The notes beneath the pieces were generated by a model. The model saw only the letters and a program-made list of their open reading frames with translations, did no database searches and was not told the DNA's origin. Below are positions 51,097-54,468 of a stretch of 54,468 nt of DNA, piece by piece. The translations under genes were made by a program, and so were the position numbers. Source of the DNA: Spirochaetota bacterium. Its GTDB lineage: Bacteria; Spirochaetota; Spirochaetia; Treponematales; Treponemataceae. Every line of letters begins with the position of its first letter. Position 1 is the first letter of the stretch. Where the stretch lies: the NCBI GenBank assembly GCA_023393015.1, contig JAEWMY010000041.1, forward strand, positions 1 through 54,468, given 5' to 3'.

Positions 51097-52229
51097 ACGG
51101 AAACCTCTCCGTGATGCGCGTCAACGATTGACTTGATGATAATCATCCCGAGACCGGTTCCGCCCGCCGAACCCGAATAAAACGGCTCGAAGATGTGCGA
51201 CAGCACCTCGGGCGACATGCCGCAACCGGTATCACGAACGAGAATCGACAATCGCTCCCCGTCGACCCGCACCGTAACCTCGAGGATTCCGCCGGAGGAC
51301 ATCGCCTTGCAGGCGTTTTCCCCCGCGTTGATCAGAACGCGAAGTATCCGGTCGGTATCGAGTATGACGGGACGAGTCACCTCGTTCGTGAGCGTGAGGG
51401 ATACGCCGGTTTTTTCGAGCCGCGAGGACATCGAGTCCCGGAAGCGTGTCAAAAGCTCGTCGATCGAGGCGATGGACATCTGCAGGCGAATATCGCCCCG
51501 GGCGTAATCCAGGAATTCGGCGGCAAGCATCTCCATACGGGATATATCGGAGTTTATCCGGGTCAGGGACTCGTCGAAATACGAACGATCTTGCCAGTTG
51601 TGTCGCAACAACTCAATCCGGCTCTTGAGAGCCGAAAGCGGGTTTCGGATGTCATGCAGGATCAACGACGAAAACTTTCCGATGACGGATAGGCGCTCGC
51701 GGCTTACCAGCTCGTCTTGAAGGGCTTGCAGCTCCTTGTACGCGCGGGAAAGCTCGCGGTTCTGACGGTCAAGATCCAGAATATGGGCGTCATTGGAACG
51801 GCGAACCATCATGGTAACGGCTCGAAGCAAACTGACGCAAATGGCCGCGTCGGTAAGCATGAGGTTCGTAAAATCGCCGGCCTTGATCGTATACGCGCGT
51901 ACGGGCGAGCGAACGCGTACGGTCGCGCTTCGCGGACGTTCGTCGATCAGGGCCATCTCGCCGAGGGCGTGGCCCGGGCCGACGACGCTGAGCAATACGC
52001 TGTCGGATTGACCGTAACGCTTCCACACTTCAAGCTCGCCCTCGATTACTATAAAAAAGCTGTCTCCGGGCATATCCTCGAAAAAAAGTATATCGTCCTT
52101 GTCGAAGCGTCGTTCGGTACAGAGATCCCGGATCTTCACGAGCGAGGTTTCGGGCATGGAATGAAAAAAGTAGATATTGCGAAGGTATTCGAGCAATCCC
52201 GGTTCAGCCGGATTTCCTTCTTGTTTCAT
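51039..52229 (-). CDS. Histidine kinase with N-terminal cyclic-nucleotide-binding domain
   Basis: A 396-residue soluble kinase. Residues about 20-140 are a CAP-type cyclic-nucleotide-binding domain with GEMALIDERPRSATVRV as its binding loop. A coiled coil follows (about 155-190). The kinase core carries the phosphoacceptor histidine in LILHDIRNPLSALK, N box NAGENACKAM, G1 DTGCGMS and G2 TGLGM. The start at 52229 is chosen because GGAGG is nine bases upstream; the ATG at 52238 has too short a gap. No response regulator is in the window, so its partner is unknown. It is separated from flaA by a terminator. Confidence 0.88.
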   Translation of the reverse strand: MKQEGNPAEPGLLEYLRNIYFFHSMPETSLVKIRDLCTERRFDKDDILFFEDMPGDSFFIVIEGELEVWKRYGQSDSVLLSVVGPGHALGEMALIDERPRSATVRVRSPVRAYTIKAGDFTNLMLTDAAICVSLLRAVTMMVRRSNDAHILDLDRQNRELSRAYKELQALQDELVSRERLSVIGKFSSLILHDIRNPLSALKSRIELLRHNWQDRSYFDESLTRINSDISRMEMLAAEFLDYARGDIRLQMSIASIDELLTRFRDSMSSRLEKTGVSLTLTNEVTRPVILDTDRILRVLINAGENACKAMSSGGILEVTVRVDGERLSILVRDTGCGMSPEVLSHIFEPFYSGSAGGTGLGMIIIKSIVDAHHGEVSVHSEEGVGTVVTIVLPLVA

Positions 52230-52253
52230 GTCTCGCATTCCTCCCGCGCGCGG

Positions 52254-52281
52254 AAAAAAAAAGGGCCGCACACGGCGGCCC
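52254..52281 (-). terminator. Rho-independent terminator after the flaA genes
   Basis: On the minus strand GGGCCGC (52281-52275), loop, GCGGCCC (52269-52263), then nine T residues (52262-52254). It ends the flaA transcript just before the kinase gene. Confidence 0.92.
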
Positions 52282-52301
52282 CACGGTCGATACGGCTGGA
52301 A

Positions 52302-53057
52302 TCACCAGTTATCGAACATATCGTCGAGATCGCGCGCTTCCATCTCGTAGAGATCCGAAACGGCGCGAAGGTCGTCAAGATACATGTAATAGGTTCCATA
52401 GGCGTCCATCGGATCGCAATCGACCCGGAAGCCCACGAGCCTCAGGCCCATATGCGTTCCGAAGTGATAATCCTTCTGGATGATACCGTTCTTTCCGTCG
52501 GGATTGGCGGGAGGAATGGCGACGGTCATCTTCTTCCAGCCGGAATGATTCATCTTTCCGACATAGAGCTCAAACTGGCGTCCCCAGTAATCCTCGAGAA
52601 TGAGCTTGAGCACGTGCCCGTAATTGCGGCCGACTACCCAGACGCTCACGGTCTTGGTAATTCCCTCGATGGGCAGGGGCTTGGCGGCGGTTACGGTAAA
52701 CGAGTTATAGCCGCGTCGGAAAAAATCCACGCGAACGCCGTATACCATTTCGTCGGTAAGATTGAGGTTTTCCTCTTCGGGAATCGGCTTCTTGCCGGCG
52801 GGGGAACCCTTGAAAAGGCGACCCTTGATCACGCCTTCGTCGGCGGACATGTTGACGATCCAGGTACCTTCGCTTTCGTACTTCTCGACGGATATTTCCT
52901 TGAGCTTCTGCTCGGCCGAATCAGCTCCGATCTTCGTGGGGTCGGCCTCGTCGAGATTGAGGTCGGCGGAGGTCGTTGCGGCCGGAGCGGTCGAATCCTG
53001 GGCAAACACGGCGAGTGAAACAAGGCATAACAGCAGTACGTAGAGAACCTTTTTCAT
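52302..53057 (-). CDS. flaA: Flagellar filament outer layer protein FlaA (second copy)
   Basis: A 251-residue exported protein with a Sec signal peptide (cut near FAQD), belonging to the FlaA sheath family that covers the periplasmic flagella of spirochaetes. Features: GTWIVNMSADEG, WVVGRNYGHVLKLILED and a GLRLVGFRVDC segment; the C-terminus is acidic (DDMFDNW). Its sequence is divergent from the upstream FlaA, so they are likely not redundant. It overlaps the upstream flaA by four bases (ATGA). Confidence 0.92.
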   Translation of the reverse strand: MKKVLYVLLLCLVSLAVFAQDSTAPAATTSADLNLDEADPTKIGADSAEQKLKEISVEKYESEGTWIVNMSADEGVIKGRLFKGSPAGKKPIPEEENLNLTDEMVYGVRVDFFRRGYNSFTVTAAKPLPIEGITKTVSVWVVGRNYGHVLKLILEDYWGRQFELYVGKMNHSGWKKMTVAIPPANPDGKNGIIQKDYHFGTHMGLRLVGFRVDCDPMDAYGTYYMYLDDLRAVSDLYEMEARDLDDMFDNW

Positions 53058-53800
53058 TTACCGGCTCCTTGATTTTGCGTATCGCCTTCCGCGAACTTGA
53101 CGCCCGCAAGCTCGAAACCGTCATACGAAGGCAGGAAGGTATCGGTCAACGCCTTAAACTGGTCAAAGAAGATATAGAAGCTGTCCACGCGCTCCGTCGG
53201 GCGGCTCCTGAGCCGGAACGCCACGAACGACATCTGCTGAACCCCGTTGAGATACGGCGACGCCTGCTGGATGTTCGCCGGGATGTTTACGGAGACATTC
53301 TTCCAACCCTCATGATTGACGAGTCCGACGGGAACGGTATGTACGCGTCCGGAAGCGTCCCTCACGAGAATCTCGAGATCATAGGCGTAATTCGCGCCCC
53401 AAACCCACATGTCGAGCCGTGCGATGCGACCCTTAAAGGGTATTTCATACCGATCTTTCGGATCCTTGGAGCCCGGCTTCATCGGGACGATGTCGACCCA
53501 GTTATCGCCCTTGCGGTCGAACTTGACCTCAAGACCCATAAACTTATACGCGCCGTCATCTTTTTGTTGCATGACCCTGATCGCGTTAGGCATACCGTCA
53601 AAGTACTTCAGTACGGGATAGCCTTTCGTTGTAAACTTGCTTCCAGCAGCAAACCATGTCCAATCGGGCCCATCGGGATTGTCAAAGTTGTCCACGATGT
53701 AGGTCTCGTAGTTCACCGACCTGCTTTGGGCGGCCAAAGGCGCCAAAGACAGCGAGAACAAGAGGACAAGGCACGCGAAGATCAAACCGCCTTGTTTCAT
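53054..53800 (-). CDS. flaA: Flagellar filament outer layer protein FlaA
   Basis: A 248-residue exported protein with a signal peptide (cut near LAAQ). Features: NFDNPDGPDWTWF, WVWGANYAYDLEILVRD, GLVNHEGWKNVSVNIP and VAFRLRSRPTERVDSF, typical for FlaA-family sheath proteins. It is transcribed with the second flaA from a perfect consensus promoter. A good Shine-Dalgarno site (AAAGGAG) lies before the ATG. Confidence 0.93.
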   Translation of the reverse strand: MKQGGLIFACLVLLFSLSLAPLAAQSRSVNYETYIVDNFDNPDGPDWTWFAAGSKFTTKGYPVLKYFDGMPNAIRVMQQKDDGAYKFMGLEVKFDRKGDNWVDIVPMKPGSKDPKDRYEIPFKGRIARLDMWVWGANYAYDLEILVRDASGRVHTVPVGLVNHEGWKNVSVNIPANIQQASPYLNGVQQMSFVAFRLRSRPTERVDSFYIFFDQFKALTDTFLPSYDGFELAGVKFAEGDTQNQGAGK

Positions 53801-53853
53801 CCCTATACTCCTTTTAAACTACTATATCATCGGTATGAATACAGTCAAGTAGT

Positions 53854-53882
53854 ATTATATGGCGAAGGTTTCTCTTTGTCAA
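53854..53882 (-). promoter_or_regulatory. Perfect consensus promoter of the flaA pair
   Basis: On the minus strand TTGACA (53882-53877), 17 bp, TATAAT (53859-53854): all twelve core bases match. A second weaker site (TTGACT, 16 bp, TATAGT, 53848-53821) lies closer to the gene. The start near 53847 gives a leader of about 47 bases. flaA promoters of sigma-70 type, not sigma-28, are known in Treponema. Confidence 0.9.
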
Positions 53883-53900
53883 ACCGTTTATTTGCTCGTA

Positions 53901-53929
53901 TTGACCAAACCGGGCCATATCTCTAGAAT
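53901..53929 (+). promoter_or_regulatory. Promoter of the fructose-bisphosphate aldolase gene
   Basis: TTGACC (53901-53906), 17 bp, TAGAAT (53924-53929). Start near 53936 leaves a 25-base leader containing GGAG before the ATG. It diverges from the flaA promoter, whose -35 box is only 18 bases away, so the two could affect each other. Confidence 0.8.
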
Positions 53930-53960
53930 TAGGGTATCTTTTTATCGATAGGAGTGTCAG

Positions 53961-54468
53961 ATGACCAGCTATAAAGACCTTGGTCTTGTCAACACGAAAG
54001 ACATGTTCGCGAAGGCCGTAAAAGGCGGCTACGCGATCCCGGCGTATAACTTCAATAACATGGAACAGATGCAGGCTATCATTCAGGCGTGCGTCGAGAC
54101 CAAGTCCCCGGTAATCCTCCAGGTTTCCTCGGGCGCCCGAAAATATGCCAATAAAAACCTCCTCAGAAACATGGCCCGAGGCGCCGTGGAGTACGCCCAC
54201 GAGCTCGGCTGCGACATCCCGATAGTCCTGCACCTCGACCACGGAGACAGCTTCGAGCTCTGCGTCGACTGTATCGAGAGCGGTTTTTCCTCCGTCATGA
54301 TCGACGGATCCCACCTCTCCTACGACGAAAACGTCGCCCTTACCAAGAAGGTGTGCGACTACGCCCATAAGCACGACGTAACGGTCGAAGGCGAGCTCGG
54401 CGTTCTCGCGGGCGTCGAAGACGACGTCTCCGCCGAGGAAAGCCACTATACCAAACCCGAGGAAGTCC
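53961..54468 (+). CDS. fba: Class II fructose-bisphosphate aldolase (partial)
   Basis: A 169-residue N-terminal portion, cut by the window end. Class II aldolases cleave fructose 1,6-bisphosphate to two triose phosphates using zinc. Features: YAIPAYNFNNMEQMQAI, a PIVLHLDHGDSFELC segment (metal and catalytic Asp/His), GFSSVMIDGSHLSYDENV and VEGELGVLAGVEDDV. The ATG at 53961 has a GGAG site. The adjacency of flaA and this aldolase is conserved in Treponema as I know it. Confidence 0.95.
   Translation, partial: MTSYKDLGLVNTKDMFAKAVKGGYAIPAYNFNNMEQMQAIIQACVETKSPVILQVSSGARKYANKNLLRNMARGAVEYAHELGCDIPIVLHLDHGDSFELCVDCIESGFSSVMIDGSHLSYDENVALTKKVCDYAHKHDVTVEGELGVLAGVEDDVSAEESHYTKPEEV

Noticed and set aside
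53827..53842. A sigma-28 type promoter for flaA (CCGATGA-like stretch)
   Set aside because: Only a partial match, and a perfect sigma-70 promoter stands just upstream.

Overview
The window comes from a treponeme-like spirochaete with a G+C-rich chromosome. Four things point there. The mraZ-rsmH-ftsL-murF-ftsW-ftsQ-ftsA-ftsZ-xerD-TPR-dprA-topA-xerC genes run directly into flgB-flgC-fliE-fliF-fliG-fliH-fliI-fliJ, an order I know from Treponema. Two FlaA flagellar sheath genes lie next to a class II fructose-bisphosphate aldolase. An RsbU/RsbV/RsbW-type partner-switching module is present. So is a radical SAM/SPASM protein of the spirochaete-restricted kind. No insertion sequence, prophage, CRISPR array or rRNA gene was seen, and the window is almost entirely coding.

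Layout. (1) 1-8379, minus strand: the 5' end of a secreted-protein gene, then an overlapping gene chain. In transcription order this is a nucleotidyltransferase-like/radical SAM/SPASM fusion, a GT-A glycosyltransferase, a three-domain cytidylyltransferase/PseG-like/methyltransferase protein, an ATP-grasp ligase, a cell-wall amidase and a GerMN protein. The first four look like an uncharacterised glycan or peptide-modification pathway and are the most likely new biology here. (2) 8448-11633, plus: xseA, xseB, mutL. (3) 11651-14381, minus: two TPR envelope proteins. (4) 14418-20056, plus: a membrane TPR protein with a degenerate nuclease fold, a phosphoesterase, a ParB/Srx-fold protein, then the RsbU-V-W-like module and its terminator. 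(5) 20089-21646, minus: two hypothetical proteins. (6) 21742-27644, plus: aconitase, HD hydrolase, ComFB protein, tRNA-Pro and tRNA-Arg, and a TGS/uridine-kinase-like protein. (7) 27693-49971, minus: about 22 kb of codirectional genes for division, peptidoglycan, chromosome maintenance (XerC, XerD, TopA, DprA), the HslUV protease and flagellar basal body and export. It is headed by a promoter with a clear MraZ operator. (8) 50129-51096, plus: two small conserved genes. (9) 51039-53800, minus: a cyclic-nucleotide-binding histidine kinase, a terminator and two FlaA genes behind a perfect consensus promoter. (10) 53961 to the end, plus: fructose-bisphosphate aldolase, cut by the window edge.

Regulation visible in the sequence. 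Most genes have ordinary Shine-Dalgarno sites or overlap the previous gene. Five genes (starts at 8448, 14418, 17418, 21646 and 50129) instead have no Shine-Dalgarno site and a promoter -10 element only 6-9 bases before the ATG, as expected for leaderless mRNAs. Other signals are a hairpin that would mask the ribosome site of the nucleoside-kinase-like gene, a duplicated extended -10 promoter inside the flagellar cluster before fliF, and a four-copy 18-bp tandem repeat between xerC and hslV.
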